The notes under the pieces were generated by a model, which had not been told where the DNA came from, made no database searches, and saw only the letters and a list, made by a program, of their open reading frames with translations. The position numbers and the translations under genes were made by a program. Below, piece after piece: positions 1 through 8,433 of a stretch of 64,000 nucleotides of DNA; position 1 is the stretch's first letter, and every line of letters begins with the position of its first letter. The DNA comes from Caccoplasma sp905210875 (lineage in GTDB: Bacteria > Bacteroidota > Bacteroidia > Bacteroidales > UBA11471). Location of the stretch: contig OZ007034.1 in NCBI GenBank assembly GCA_963931635.1, forward strand, positions 2,418,001-2,482,000, read 5' to 3'.

Positions 1-708
1 GGAGGAAAAAAGGCGCGTCATGTCGACGGTGTCGCCATCGATGCGCAGGTCGGTGGCCGACTGTATGAAGCGGACGCAGGAGGAGAACCAAAGAAGAATG
101 AGGCTCTTCTGCCACTGTGGGAGGCGGGCGATGGTGCGCTTGTCGCGCTCGATGGTGGCGGGGTTGACGGGGCGAGCGTGTCGGCCCGAGCGGGTGATGC
201 GCCGCGAGGCCGGGCGGTAGAGGTAGACGATGCACTCGTGAAGGTCGTCGACATCTTGGGAGCGGAAGAATGAGGCCATGGCGTTGGCTGCGCGACGGAA
301 GTCGCCAAAGGAGATGTCGGTAAGGGCATCGGCCGGACCGCGCCACTTGCGCGACAATGGCCGAGGGCGAACGGTGGGGAGTGCGTTGGTGAGCGCGGTG
401 AATGAGAGCTGCGCGTGATCGTCGTCGACAAAGAGCCAGGAGAGGCATTGCTGGCAGAGCATATAGATGTTTGCGTTGCGGTCGGCAACGCGATCGGGGT
501 TCAATCGCTCCCAAAGGAGGCTGCGCCAGTCATGGCGAACCCCCAGGAGGTAAAAGAGGACCCGAATGTTGAAGTGCAGCGGGGAGAGGCGGTGGGCAAC
601 GCAGTGATGGTGTGTGCGAACGATGAAGCGTATCTGCCCGGGCGTGAGCTCGTGCCAAGAGGAGGGTAGCTGGCGGGTGATGCCGCCGGAGAGGGTGATG
701 GTGTACAT
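1..708 (-). CDS. Phage late protein, C-terminus beyond window edge
   Basis: An open frame of 236 codons runs on the minus strand from the ATG at 708 to the window edge without a stop, so the gene is partial. It starts MYTITLSGGITRQLPSSW and is rich in Arg, Leu and Trp, with no signal peptide or clear membrane segment. It follows the connector-like gene by 3 bp and so belongs to the same late operon as portal and terminase. I do not recognise the family. Its position after the connector gene would suit a head-tail or tail protein, but that is inferred from position only. The reading frame is supported by tight packing and by the high-GC codon use shared with its neighbours. Confidence 0.7.
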   Translation of the reverse strand, partial: MYTITLSGGITRQLPSSWHELTPGQIRFIVRTHHHCVAHRLSPLHFNIRVLFYLLGVRHDWRSLLWERLNPDRVADRNANIYMLCQQCLSWLFVDDDHAQLSFTALTNALPTVRPRPLSRKWRGPADALTDISFGDFRRAANAMASFFRSQDVDDLHECIVYLYRPASRRITRSGRHARPVNPATIERDKRTIARLPQWQKSLILLWFSSCVRFIQSATDLRIDGDTVDMTRLFSS

Positions 709-711
709 GGC

Positions 712-1665
712 TTATCCTGCGTTGAAAAACTTGTTGCATCGAGAGTTCTTGGGTAACAGCGGGTAGCCCTCGTAGGGGTTTGCCCCGTCGTTCAGGGCGG
801 AGAGCAGCTCGTTCATGGCAGTGTCGGCCTGGGCGCGCAGCTTGCCGATGGCCCACTCCATCTCGGCCGTTGTGGCGGCGGTAGAGGCGCGGTTGCCCTG
901 GTAGGTGGGGTTGAAGCGCCGGGCGATGGAGAGGGGAAAGACTTCGAGCGACCACCGTTCGACGGCGGTGGCTACGGCCTGCAAGACGGCGACGCGGCTG
1001 GCAAGGCGCAGGAGGGGAAGGTCGGCCTCGGCAACGATGGCCCCGGTGATGGCGGCCCACTTCTCGCCCATCGCAGGCTGGACGATGAGTTGCTGACTCT
1101 CGACAATGAGCGGCAAGAGCAGGTAGTAGGTATAGTAGGAGTGGTCGATGGGGTAAATTGCCTCGAAGGCGGCGAGGGTCTTGACGATGCTCTCGGCGCG
1201 GAGATGGCGGGCGGGGGAATCGCTCCACTCTTCGAGGTTGGCATCTTCGAGATAGGCGTAGAGGGTGTCGAGAGCGCGGCAGTATTTTTCGCGGAGGGCG
1301 CGGTCGTCGCGGTCGATAATCCACTCCCATGGCAGTGTTTCGTTGTCGTCTTTCTTTACCTTTCGGCCACTGTCTTCATGGGAGACAAGTGTCTGCCCGG
1401 CGTGCCGGGCGATGGCCAGGCAGGCTATGGGTAGCTGTACGCGGCGGACAAGAACATCGTCGGACGCGGTAGATTCGTCGGAATAATCGTCGGAGAGGTA
1501 TCGGTTCTCGGCCTTGCTGACGACGGCATCGCCGACCAGTGCGGCGACTTCGCGCGTGGCAAAGTGTATCTCCGACTCGATGGCGGAGAAGTCATTCGAG
1601 GCGTAATAGATGCCGGTGAGGCGGTGAAGTTCGGCGGCGCCTTGGCCATTTTTGTTGAATATCAT
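712..1665 (-). CDS. Phage DUF6712-like protein (probable head-tail connector)
   Basis: The product has 317 residues and starts MIFNKNGQGAAELHRLTGIY. It is mostly predicted alpha-helical, with many Ala, Glu and Leu and no membrane segment. The N-terminal pattern resembles the DUF6712 family found beside portal genes of Bacteroides phages; this is recalled from family knowledge, not searched. It begins 3 bp after the portal stop codon and is probably translationally coupled to it. Next to portal, a role as connector or adaptor is likely but inferred. It could instead be a minor structural protein of another kind. Confidence 0.62.
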   Translation of the reverse strand: MIFNKNGQGAAELHRLTGIYYASNDFSAIESEIHFATREVAALVGDAVVSKAENRYLSDDYSDESTASDDVLVRRVQLPIACLAIARHAGQTLVSHEDSGRKVKKDDNETLPWEWIIDRDDRALREKYCRALDTLYAYLEDANLEEWSDSPARHLRAESIVKTLAAFEAIYPIDHSYYTYYLLLPLIVESQQLIVQPAMGEKWAAITGAIVAEADLPLLRLASRVAVLQAVATAVERWSLEVFPLSIARRFNPTYQGNRASTAATTAEMEWAIGKLRAQADTAMNELLSALNDGANPYEGYPLLPKNSRCNKFFNAG

Positions 1666-1668
1666 AAG

Positions 1669-3030
1669 CTATTGGTTTTTTATACGGTCGGCCGAAGAGA
1701 GCTGCTCCTCGGTCTTTACACTTTGATGATAGAAACCGAGACGCAGCCGCGTGTCCGGGAAGTTGAAGGCTATCGCCTGGTTTATGGACCCCAAAATGAC
1801 ATTGGAGGCTATCTCCGTGTCGGAGAGAAGGTATAGCTTGAAGGCATAGAGCAGTTCAGAGCCGGAGGCGAGCTTGCCGTTGACCATGACATTCGAGAGC
1901 GAGGGGTGGAGCCCCATGCCCGATGTGATGGCGGACGATGATGCCTCGGAGATTTTCAGTTGCGAGTCGACAAAGTCCTTTATTTTCTGGTCGATTGCCT
2001 CTATTTTCCAGGTATAGACGGTACCCGTTGTTTCGTCGGGAATGTCGATGGTATGAAAGAACTTTCCGGCATTTTCTTTTCCTGAAAGCACCTCTGTAAG
2101 GTTTTGGAGGAACTCTTCGCTGAGGGCGGAGATGGCTTCCTCTATTTTCGCAGCTGGCCATTCCGGGTGCAGCTCTTTCAACACCTCCCGCTTATTTTCC
2201 CAATAACCCGCAGGTGAATGGACGTGGTAGGCGAGGTTCAACCCGTTATCTGTTACGTATTTGAATATGGTGGGTATTTCAGACCCCCTAACAATCCAAC
2301 GGAGGGCGCCCCAGTACTGGGGAACGGCGTAAAAATCGCGCGAGAAGGTATAGGTGCTGTTGTACGAGGCTGCCGTCTTATGTCTACCTGGATTGCGTGG
2401 GTCATACACTGGATACGCGCGAATGCCGGTGTTCAGACAGCCGTGCTCGAAGTCTCCGACGAGTATGTGCTTGACATCTCGCGGATCGCGACTGTCTGTC
2501 CACTCCAATCGGGCATTTTTCGCGGGTATATGACGAAGTGAAGATATTCGAGGCGGGCGACCGATACGGTTGCCTCGTTCGAGATATTTGATGTCAAAGA
2601 AACCTTTCAAATGGAGATAGTCGGTCATGGCCCTCTTGATATAGTCGATATAGTCCCAACTGTCGAGCCATGCCTGAATGGTCTTGTCCTCTTTCCACAC
2701 GCGGCTTATCTCGCCGTTTACAAACGACATCTCATTCAGGAACACGCCTTGTCCGTAGAGGAGTCCCATCTGCCTCTCGATGATGCCAGGTGCGAGGTTG
2801 TTGTCGTTGACAACCTCCCGAAGCATTGAAGGTAAGAGGTTGTCGTGTCCATAGGGTATGACTCGGTAGCCGCCCACCTGGTGCGGAAACAGCTCCCAGT
2901 TCCGAGAGTATGATTGCCAAAGGAGGGAGTCAAAGGGTGCTTGCGGGTGATTAGACAATGTGAACACCTTGCCGTCGGAGGTGTGAGCGGCAAAGGCGTG
3001 TTTAGATAATCGTTTGATGACGTTATTCAT
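1669..3030 (-). CDS. Phage portal protein
   Basis: The product has 453 residues. Portals form the dodecameric ring at one capsid vertex through which DNA is packaged and which joins head to tail. The protein opens with a short basic segment, then a region with DNNLAPGIIERQMGLLYGQG, typical of Bacteroidales phage portals, and ends with a helical region (about 325-400: IDQKIKDFVDSQLKISEASS) like the stem helices of portals. It lies downstream of terminase, with one small gene between. Its ATG overlaps the stop of that gene as ATGA. Length suits the family. No frame damage is visible. Confidence 0.82.
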   Translation of the reverse strand: MNNVIKRLSKHAFAAHTSDGKVFTLSNHPQAPFDSLLWQSYSRNWELFPHQVGGYRVIPYGHDNLLPSMLREVVNDNNLAPGIIERQMGLLYGQGVFLNEMSFVNGEISRVWKEDKTIQAWLDSWDYIDYIKRAMTDYLHLKGFFDIKYLERGNRIGRPPRISSLRHIPAKNARLEWTDSRDPRDVKHILVGDFEHGCLNTGIRAYPVYDPRNPGRHKTAASYNSTYTFSRDFYAVPQYWGALRWIVRGSEIPTIFKYVTDNGLNLAYHVHSPAGYWENKREVLKELHPEWPAAKIEEAISALSEEFLQNLTEVLSGKENAGKFFHTIDIPDETTGTVYTWKIEAIDQKIKDFVDSQLKISEASSSAITSGMGLHPSLSNVMVNGKLASGSELLYAFKLYLLSDTEIASNVILGSINQAIAFNFPDTRLRLGFYHQSVKTEEQLSSADRIKNQ

Positions 3031-3299
3031 TTCAAAGTTATTTTTTCCCCGTTAAACAGCATGAGGAGCGGTTGGTAAAATCGCCGACATTGCATCGTGT
3101 CGAGGTCTATATATGCCTCGACACATTCTGCATATTTGTGGTTTTCTATTTTTTCCCGTTTGAGCAATCGGGCGCGCCTTACATATATGACGCCATCGCT
3201 CGATTGTTTGGTCGAGTTATAAGACATGAAGGCGAAAGAGAATGGTATATTTTCCTTCGATAGATGTCGCATTTGCTTGATTGCCAGAAATAACTCCAT
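3027..3299 (-). CDS. Small conserved phage protein between terminase and portal
   Basis: A 90-residue basic protein beginning MELFLAIKQMRHLSKENIPF. I chose the ATG at 3299 because the longer frame would need a TTG. It contains a Ser/Tyr-rich strand (FAFMSYNSTKQSSDG) followed by IYVRRARLLKRE, a pattern I associate with short proteins beside portal genes in Bacteroides phages and prophages. It has no Cys pairs and no signal peptide. It overlaps portal by 4 bp (ATGA). Base composition is more AT-rich than in its neighbours. Function unknown. Confidence 0.68.
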   Translation of the reverse strand: MELFLAIKQMRHLSKENIPFSFAFMSYNSTKQSSDGVIYVRRARLLKREKIENHKYAECVEAYIDLDTMQCRRFYQPLLMLFNGEKITLK

Positions 3300-3733
3300 G
3301 CCCAAAGGTATCTTATGAATCCATGTAGAAAAAGGACGATAAGATAGGCCGTTCCCTGCCCTGCCCAGGAAATCGGGGGCGAGGAAATAAACATTTCGAA
3401 TGTTGTTTGAACGTGCGACTTGCCATATTTTACTTTTTAAAAAAGGTGCGACCGCAAGTCAAGAAGAGGGCGGCCCGGGCTTCGGAAGGAGAGAAAGGAA
3501 TGTTTTTTTGAGGAAGCGGGCTTTTCGTTTTGGTTTTGAATGGTTTATTTGTTTTTTGCATCGGGTTTCATGTAAAAAATCGGCTGTTTTCGTAGGAAAA
3601 TTGTGTTTTTCCCTGGGGAACTTCGGCGATTTTGCTTTTACAAGAAGTATGGGCCGGACCGGGGTGGCGGTGGACGGGCAGGGGTTATTCCCCATTTTCT
3701 AAAAAGAGGGGAGCCTTGGTGGCCGAGCGGTGG
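3300..3733. other. 434-bp gap between terminase large subunit and the portal operon
   Basis: No convincing gene is seen on either strand. Short frames exist but are Pro/Lys-rich with no start signal and no family resemblance. The stretch is patchy in composition, with AT-rich blocks (3421-3440, 3500-3560) and G-rich blocks (3660-3690). It interrupts an otherwise tightly packed late operon, so it may hold a promoter for the portal genes. I cannot point to a good TAnnTTTG box or a clear terminator. Confidence 0.5.
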
Positions 3734-5524
3734 CTATTCCTTCTTTTTCCGGAACGAGGGGTCGGCCAGGGCGGACGGCAGGGGCGTTTTTCCCTTGGCG
3801 ATGGCCCGGAGCTTCTTGGTCATCACGAGGTACTTGAAGGAGTCGGAGGGGTTGGTCGAGCGGCGCGGCAGTTGGTCGATGGGCAATTTTTCGCTGCGTT
3901 TGTCCTTGTAGACTATGCCATGTTTGACGGTGGTACGGGCATTTTCGAGGGACATTTTCAAATATTTTGCGGCATAGGCATCGATGAGAAGGCCTGGCAG
4001 CGACGGGTTGCTGCCGCTGAGAAAGGTCTGCATGAAGGCGTACTCCTCGGGTTGGCCGATGTTTCCCTGCCCGATAGACATCATGGTTACTACCCAGCCG
4101 GTGCGGCGGCCCTGTTCGTCGAACTCGATAGCTTTTTTGAGCTGGGAGGCCTGGTCGACGCCTATTTTCTTGTAGGAGTTTCCCGCACGGTCGTAGTAAA
4201 GCTGCACGACTTTGCGCTCCATCGGGTCGAAGTAGTCTCGAAACTTGCGTCCCAACTCGGGGATATATTCGGGAGCCAGCGTATATAGGAACTTGACTAT
4301 GCGAATGTAATCACGGCCGGCAACGGTGTCCTCCTGTGCGACGGAGAGGCTGCACATATTGCCAAAGTCGACTCCGAGCATGAGGGGCTTGTTGCGGTGG
4401 AGGTAGCGAAGCACTCGGCAGTCCTCCCTGTCGAGCATGGCGAAACGCTCGTAGGCGTCTTCGTCGATGCCGTCGAAATAGAAATGGTGTTCGGCCAGAG
4501 CGGAGTAGAAGCGGTCGCCGCTTTGCAGGGAGGGCCGGCGGGAGAGTATGGCGGTCTGCAAGTCGCCCAGCCGTGCGGCGATGGCGTCGGCAAACCAGCC
4601 CTCGGTGAGAATGTCAGCGTTGACGTAGCTGGACGCCTGTATGTAGAGGGTAGAGGCTTTGTCGAGCAGGCGCAGCTCTTTCCAACGCGCCCGCCACAAG
4701 TTGGCGACGCGCAACTTGTTGCGGCAGGAGGTGAGGTTCTCGACGGTCTTGTTGCGAAGGTACTCTTCCTTGGCGGCGACGTACTCGTGAAGCGCTTCGT
4801 TGGCGACAAGGCCGGTCTTGATGACGGTAAGCAGGGTGTCTACGTCCATGTTGGCACACTCGCGAAGGATCCAATCGTCCTCGCCAACGTGAGAGGTGTC
4901 GGGCATATCGGTCGTAAAGGAACAACCACGGTAAAACACGCTTGTGCCGTATTGCGCGCGGTACCCGCGCACCGCCTTCATGAGGTTGGAAATCTTCTCT
5001 TCCTTGAAATACTTGGCTTCGTCTCCAAAGACATAGACATAGGAGGCACCGGCGAGGGTGGAGGGGCGGTCGAGCGAGCCGAACCGAATATTCATGCCGG
5101 TAAAGAAGATGATGGTGCGCTTGTAGGAGACCAGGCGGTTGAATGGCTTCCAGAAATGGGGCTTCAACCAGTCGGGGAGGTTCTCCTTCTCGCGGTCGGT
5201 AAAGGTGGGCGGCTCTTTCTCGACGATGTAATGAACACCCTCGCGGAAGCCTTTGCGTTCGAGGCCTTCGAGAACGGCGGGGAGAATGTTGGCGGAGAGG
5301 TTGCTAAACGTGTCGGCTACCCAGACGCAAGGAGCGCCGGGCATATCGTACATCACTTCGATAAGGCGTTCGACCTGCACGTCGGTGGTCTTGGCCGAGC
5401 CACGTCCGAGGACAGCAAAAAGGCGTCTCGGCATGACCAGGGCGATGAGCTGGGCAAAAAGGTTTTGGTATTGGACGTTTGCCAGGCTCGTTTTATCGGC
5501 TGTTACTCTCTTCCTGTGCGACAT
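3734..5524 (-). CDS. terL: Terminase large subunit
   Basis: A 596-residue DNA-packaging motor: an ATPase that pumps DNA through the portal plus a nuclease that cuts it. The Walker A loop is GRGSAKTT at residues 40-47, with Ala where many have Gly, and the Walker B acid pair is in YVFGDEA (Asp168-Glu169). The C-terminal RNase H-like nuclease shows candidate metal ligands Asp386 (LGVDFGN), Asp445 (YYDRAGNS) and Asp561 (NPSDSF). I use the ATG at 5524, since the longer frame begins with TTG. The start overlaps the small-subunit gene by 32 bp. Length is usual for the family. Confidence 0.92.
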   Translation of the reverse strand: MSHRKRVTADKTSLANVQYQNLFAQLIALVMPRRLFAVLGRGSAKTTDVQVERLIEVMYDMPGAPCVWVADTFSNLSANILPAVLEGLERKGFREGVHYIVEKEPPTFTDREKENLPDWLKPHFWKPFNRLVSYKRTIIFFTGMNIRFGSLDRPSTLAGASYVYVFGDEAKYFKEEKISNLMKAVRGYRAQYGTSVFYRGCSFTTDMPDTSHVGEDDWILRECANMDVDTLLTVIKTGLVANEALHEYVAAKEEYLRNKTVENLTSCRNKLRVANLWRARWKELRLLDKASTLYIQASSYVNADILTEGWFADAIAARLGDLQTAILSRRPSLQSGDRFYSALAEHHFYFDGIDEDAYERFAMLDREDCRVLRYLHRNKPLMLGVDFGNMCSLSVAQEDTVAGRDYIRIVKFLYTLAPEYIPELGRKFRDYFDPMERKVVQLYYDRAGNSYKKIGVDQASQLKKAIEFDEQGRRTGWVVTMMSIGQGNIGQPEEYAFMQTFLSGSNPSLPGLLIDAYAAKYLKMSLENARTTVKHGIVYKDKRSEKLPIDQLPRRSTNPSDSFKYLVMTKKLRAIAKGKTPLPSALADPSFRKKKE

Positions 5525-6452
5525 TTTCAAGTATTTCGATTATATCGACGTCTTCGATGCCACCCTCCATACGCAGGCGGCGTTTCTCCCGCTCGGGGAG
5601 GAGCATCTCGTCTATCTGGGCGGCGAGGACATCGCGGTTGGCGGGCGGCAGGCCGATGGCTTCGGGCGTAAGGGAGAGCAGACGGTATTGCTTCTGGTAC
5701 TTCTCGGCCGGGAGGGTCTCTGGGTCGGGTTGGTCGAGACGCAGCACCTTGGCCTGCTGCATGAGCAGGTTGCCGGCCGTCTCGTAATCCTTTGGCGTCT
5801 TGGCCGAGGCCATCGTGAGGGCATAGAGGGTGTCGAAGCGCTCGGCAAACTTGGCGCGCAGGGCCTCCTTGGAGACCTTGCGGTTGGCAAAGAACATTTC
5901 GGTGGACTCGGCATAAAGGGCGGCGGCACGTTCGTAGGAGAAACCGAACGGCTGCTGGGTAAGAAAGCGTATGGTTTTGCGCTTTCCGTACTGGCCATCG
6001 AGGCTGTATATCATCACGAGCAGGTCGATGTAGAGTTGCTCGTTGGTGGACAGCGTGCCGGGGCAGCCCTGGGCGATGTAGTCGCGCAGGCGCTCGAAGG
6101 CGCCGTCGTCGGCAGGAGCCCCGAAGATGTCGAGCTTTGAAACCTCGAATGACTTGTCGCGCATCACTTCGGAGAGCTGCTTGGCAGAGGCGACGTCGCC
6201 GGCGATGGCGTCGTCCATGAGACGGAGTTCGAGACGGGCACGTTTTTCCAACCGCCCGCGCAGCAGGAGCAGGGAGACCTCGCTGTCTGGGTCGTCGGTA
6301 AGGGTGCGAAAGGTTGCGCGGTCCCAACCGAAGTAGACGGCGATGTCGTCGGGCGGCCAACCGAGGGCACCGAGAGAGCGAAGCTCCTCGCGCTGTTCTT
6401 CGGTGAGGCTTACCGGGAAGCCCTGTTTTGTGGGGGTGGTTGTCTTAGTCAT
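5493..6452 (-). CDS. terS: Probable terminase small subunit
   Basis: A 319-residue protein, long for a small terminase. Residues about 28-55 (LGALGWPPDDIAVYFGWDRATFRTL) read as a helix-turn-helix, which would recognise the packaging site. The rest is helical and highly charged, fitting an oligomerisation region. It lies directly upstream of terL and overlaps it by 32 bp, a common arrangement for terS. It overlaps the previous gene by 8 bp; the ATG at 6452 is preferred over the upstream extension, which would run deep into that gene. The call rests on the HTH plus position. Confidence 0.72.
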   Translation of the reverse strand: MTKTTTPTKQGFPVSLTEEQREELRSLGALGWPPDDIAVYFGWDRATFRTLTDDPDSEVSLLLLRGRLEKRARLELRLMDDAIAGDVASAKQLSEVMRDKSFEVSKLDIFGAPADDGAFERLRDYIAQGCPGTLSTNEQLYIDLLVMIYSLDGQYGKRKTIRFLTQQPFGFSYERAAALYAESTEMFFANRKVSKEALRAKFAERFDTLYALTMASAKTPKDYETAGNLLMQQAKVLRLDQPDPETLPAEKYQKQYRLLSLTPEAIGLPPANRDVLAAQIDEMLLPEREKRRLRMEGGIEDVDIIEILENVAQEESNSR

Positions 6453-7116
6453 AGGCGGAGAGTATTTGCATGACGGTGGCGAGCTCGCGCTCCTTGGCGG
6501 CGATGCGTTTTTCGCGGATTTCGCGCAGGTGCGGACGGTCGCCACGCTCTATTTCATGGCGGGCGCGCCATATCGCCTCCCGCAGGTTATCCCGGCGCCG
6601 GCATAGTTGGGGTATAGACAGTTTGTGCAGCTTCGATGCCTCGCGCCGTTCCTTGAAGACAGGGTGCTGACCCAGCGGGCGGTGGTGTTCCTTGTAATAC
6701 GCAAATTCGGAAATGATTTTCCGATTTTCGATAAAATTTTCCATCACTTTTTTTGCGGTCGAAAAACACTCCTCGGGAGAGGTGCACGAGAAGAGGGCGG
6801 CGTGAGCCTCGACGTAGTTGTGGTAGGCGGTGATTTTGTCGGCGGCAAGAATTTTCAACTCGGCCGGGCAGTCGGGAGAGGAGAGAAACGGCCACTCCTG
6901 GCGCATGGGTGTGGCCGGACTGTCGGGTACCAGGTGAGTGGCGGTGTCGAGGCCGGCCAGAGCGGAGAGCTTGCGAACGAGCAGCGGGCGATATTTCCCG
7001 GGGTTGAGCGTGAGAAGGCGTGCAAGGGGTGGATTTGGCGACAAAAGAGCCAGGAACCGAAGTCCGGAAGGAACATCGGCACCCGACTCTATCCAACGAC
7101 GTATGTCGTCTTTCAT
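6445..7116 (-). CDS. Phage protein of unknown function upstream of terminase
   Basis: A 223-residue cytoplasmic-type protein starting MKDDIRRWIESGADVPSGLR. The N-terminal half looks globular (Pro/Leu-rich, about 1-100). The C-terminal third is a long, highly charged helix (about 165-223, many Arg and Glu, such as RARHEIERGDRP and REIREKRIAAKERELA) likely to form a coiled coil. It overlaps the terS-like gene by 8 bp and follows the Ala-rich gene by 1 bp. I do not recognise the family. Its location between capsid and terminase genes suggests assembly or packaging. Confidence 0.66.
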   Translation of the reverse strand: MKDDIRRWIESGADVPSGLRFLALLSPNPPLARLLTLNPGKYRPLLVRKLSALAGLDTATHLVPDSPATPMRQEWPFLSSPDCPAELKILAADKITAYHNYVEAHAALFSCTSPEECFSTAKKVMENFIENRKIISEFAYYKEHHRPLGQHPVFKERREASKLHKLSIPQLCRRRDNLREAIWRARHEIERGDRPHLREIREKRIAAKERELATVMQILSAYD

Positions 7117-7117
7117 G

Positions 7118-7837
7118 TCAAGACTTCAAAATCGTGGTGTCGACCAAGGGCTGTATAGCGTTGAAGCCCTCGGGGGAGCAGGCCATATATTTATAACAGA
7201 GCAAACCTTCGATGACCTTGTTTTCGCAGGGAGTGGCGCGAACGACCGGCATGACGAAGTTACCGAACGAAAAACCAACCTTTACCGGGCGTGTCGATGC
7301 CTCGGAGAGGCGGCGGCAGAAGGTTTCGTCGTCGAGGCTATCGTCGGCCATCAGTTCTACGGCGACGGCCTTGTCTATCGCCTTGGGCAGACTGTGGTTG
7401 TAGACGGCCTTGCCTGTCTTGTAGAGATAGACCACCGGCATGAGGAGCTCCTCGTAGCGTATCTCCGAGCATGGGAAGGTGTTGGCCGGTACCAGGGCGA
7501 AGGTGTCGGCGACGGTTTCGTCGGCGATAATCTCGGCCACGATGTCTTTGATGGAGACATCGGGTGCTACCGTGATGACCTTGAAGTCGCCTCGGTAGTG
7601 GCGATCCCAAATGGCCTGCATCTTCTCCTCCGTGCCGGCAAAGGCGCAGACGACGACGGGACAAAGCGAGGTGATTTCCCTGCTTGCGGCGGCATCGGCA
7701 GCAGTTTCGGCCGGAGCTTCCGCCACGGCAGCAGCCGTTACTTCGTTGGCAACTTCGGCGGCAGCCGTTTTTTCGACGATATTCTCAGCCGTAGCGGCGG
7801 CTACGGCTGAGACTTGTTTACGGGACTTTGTGGCCAT
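7118..7837 (-). CDS. Phage protein with long Ala-rich N-terminal tail, unknown function
   Basis: A 239-residue protein. Residues 1-55 are almost entirely Ala, Val, Glu and Thr, a low-complexity tail. A globular part follows from about residue 56 (REITSLCPVVVCAF) with alternating strands and helices and a Cys-containing C-terminus (RATPCENKVIEGLLCYKYMA). The gene sits 2 bp after the 189-residue gene and 1 bp before the next one. I do not recognise it. Position after the capsid genes suggests a virion or assembly protein. The tail may be a flexible arm or scaffold-like extension. Confidence 0.66.
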   Translation of the reverse strand: MATKSRKQVSAVAAATAENIVEKTAAAEVANEVTAAAVAEAPAETAADAAASREITSLCPVVVCAFAGTEEKMQAIWDRHYRGDFKVITVAPDVSIKDIVAEIIADETVADTFALVPANTFPCSEIRYEELLMPVVYLYKTGKAVYNHSLPKAIDKAVAVELMADDSLDDETFCRRLSEASTRPVKVGFSFGNFVMPVVRATPCENKVIEGLLCYKYMACSPEGFNAIQPLVDTTILKS

Positions 7838-7839
7838 GG

Positions 7840-8409
7840 CTATACGGATTCATCGTCGGCCTCTTCCAGTTCGGCCGATGTTTTGGCAATGGTGGGCAGG
7901 GTGCCGCTATACTCCCCGGGGAGGAACTTGCCGGCGATCTCCTGTTTGAATGTGAACTTGCGCTTGTTGGCCTCCTTGGTATCGGTACGTTCGACCGAGA
8001 GGAAAAGCGGGTTGCACACATTTCCAAAATACTTGTAGCGTCCGGCTGCTGAGCCGTCGCACGAGCGGGTGAGAATGATGACTCCTTTGTTGAGATAGAC
8101 CTCGGTGAAGTTCTTCACGTCGGCCGAGTCGCCGGGGTGCTCAAAGGCAATACCCTGCATGATGCCGCGGGCATCGACGTCGCCGCTGGTCTCTTCGGTA
8201 CACTCGATGGTGGGCGAGGTGGCATAGATGGAGAGCGCTTCGGCCCCCTCTTTGAGCTCGACATCACCCGTGAGCGCTACATTGCCCAGCTCGCGGGTAG
8301 GCTCGGTGGCCACGTCGGCCACATCGATGATGATAATCTCGGACGACTTGGGGTCGGCGCAGCCGGCTCCGTCGCCGTTTTTTGGAATGGAAACTTTAAC
8401 GTAAGGCAT
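7840..8409 (-). CDS. Phage structural-type protein downstream of capsid gene
   Basis: A 189-residue acidic protein, apparently beta-rich (MPYVKVSIPKNGDGAG, EIIIIDVADV, NKGVIILTRSC, YKYFGNVCNPLFLSVER). No membrane or signal segment is visible. It follows the capsid gene by 24 bp. Small beta-rich proteins here are commonly head decoration, head-tail joining or tail tube proteins, and I cannot choose between these from sequence. The late segment FTFKQEIAGKFLPGEYSG reminds me of tail-tube-type proteins, but this is weak. Confidence 0.62.
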   Translation of the reverse strand: MPYVKVSIPKNGDGAGCADPKSSEIIIIDVADVATEPTRELGNVALTGDVELKEGAEALSIYATSPTIECTEETSGDVDARGIMQGIAFEHPGDSADVKNFTEVYLNKGVIILTRSCDGSAAGRYKYFGNVCNPLFLSVERTDTKEANKRKFTFKQEIAGKFLPGEYSGTLPTIAKTSAELEEADDESV

Positions 8410-8433
8410 AATTGTAGTTGTTTAGGTGAAACA

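Noticed and set aside
3459..3695. Minus-strand Lys/Pro-rich frame between terminase and portal
   Set aside because: No start signal, no coupling to neighbours, and composition unlike the phage genes.
7788..7811. Palindrome GCCGTAGCGGCGGCTACGGC inside the Ala-rich coding tail
   Set aside because: It falls in codons for an Ala/Val run, where GC-rich palindromes arise easily.
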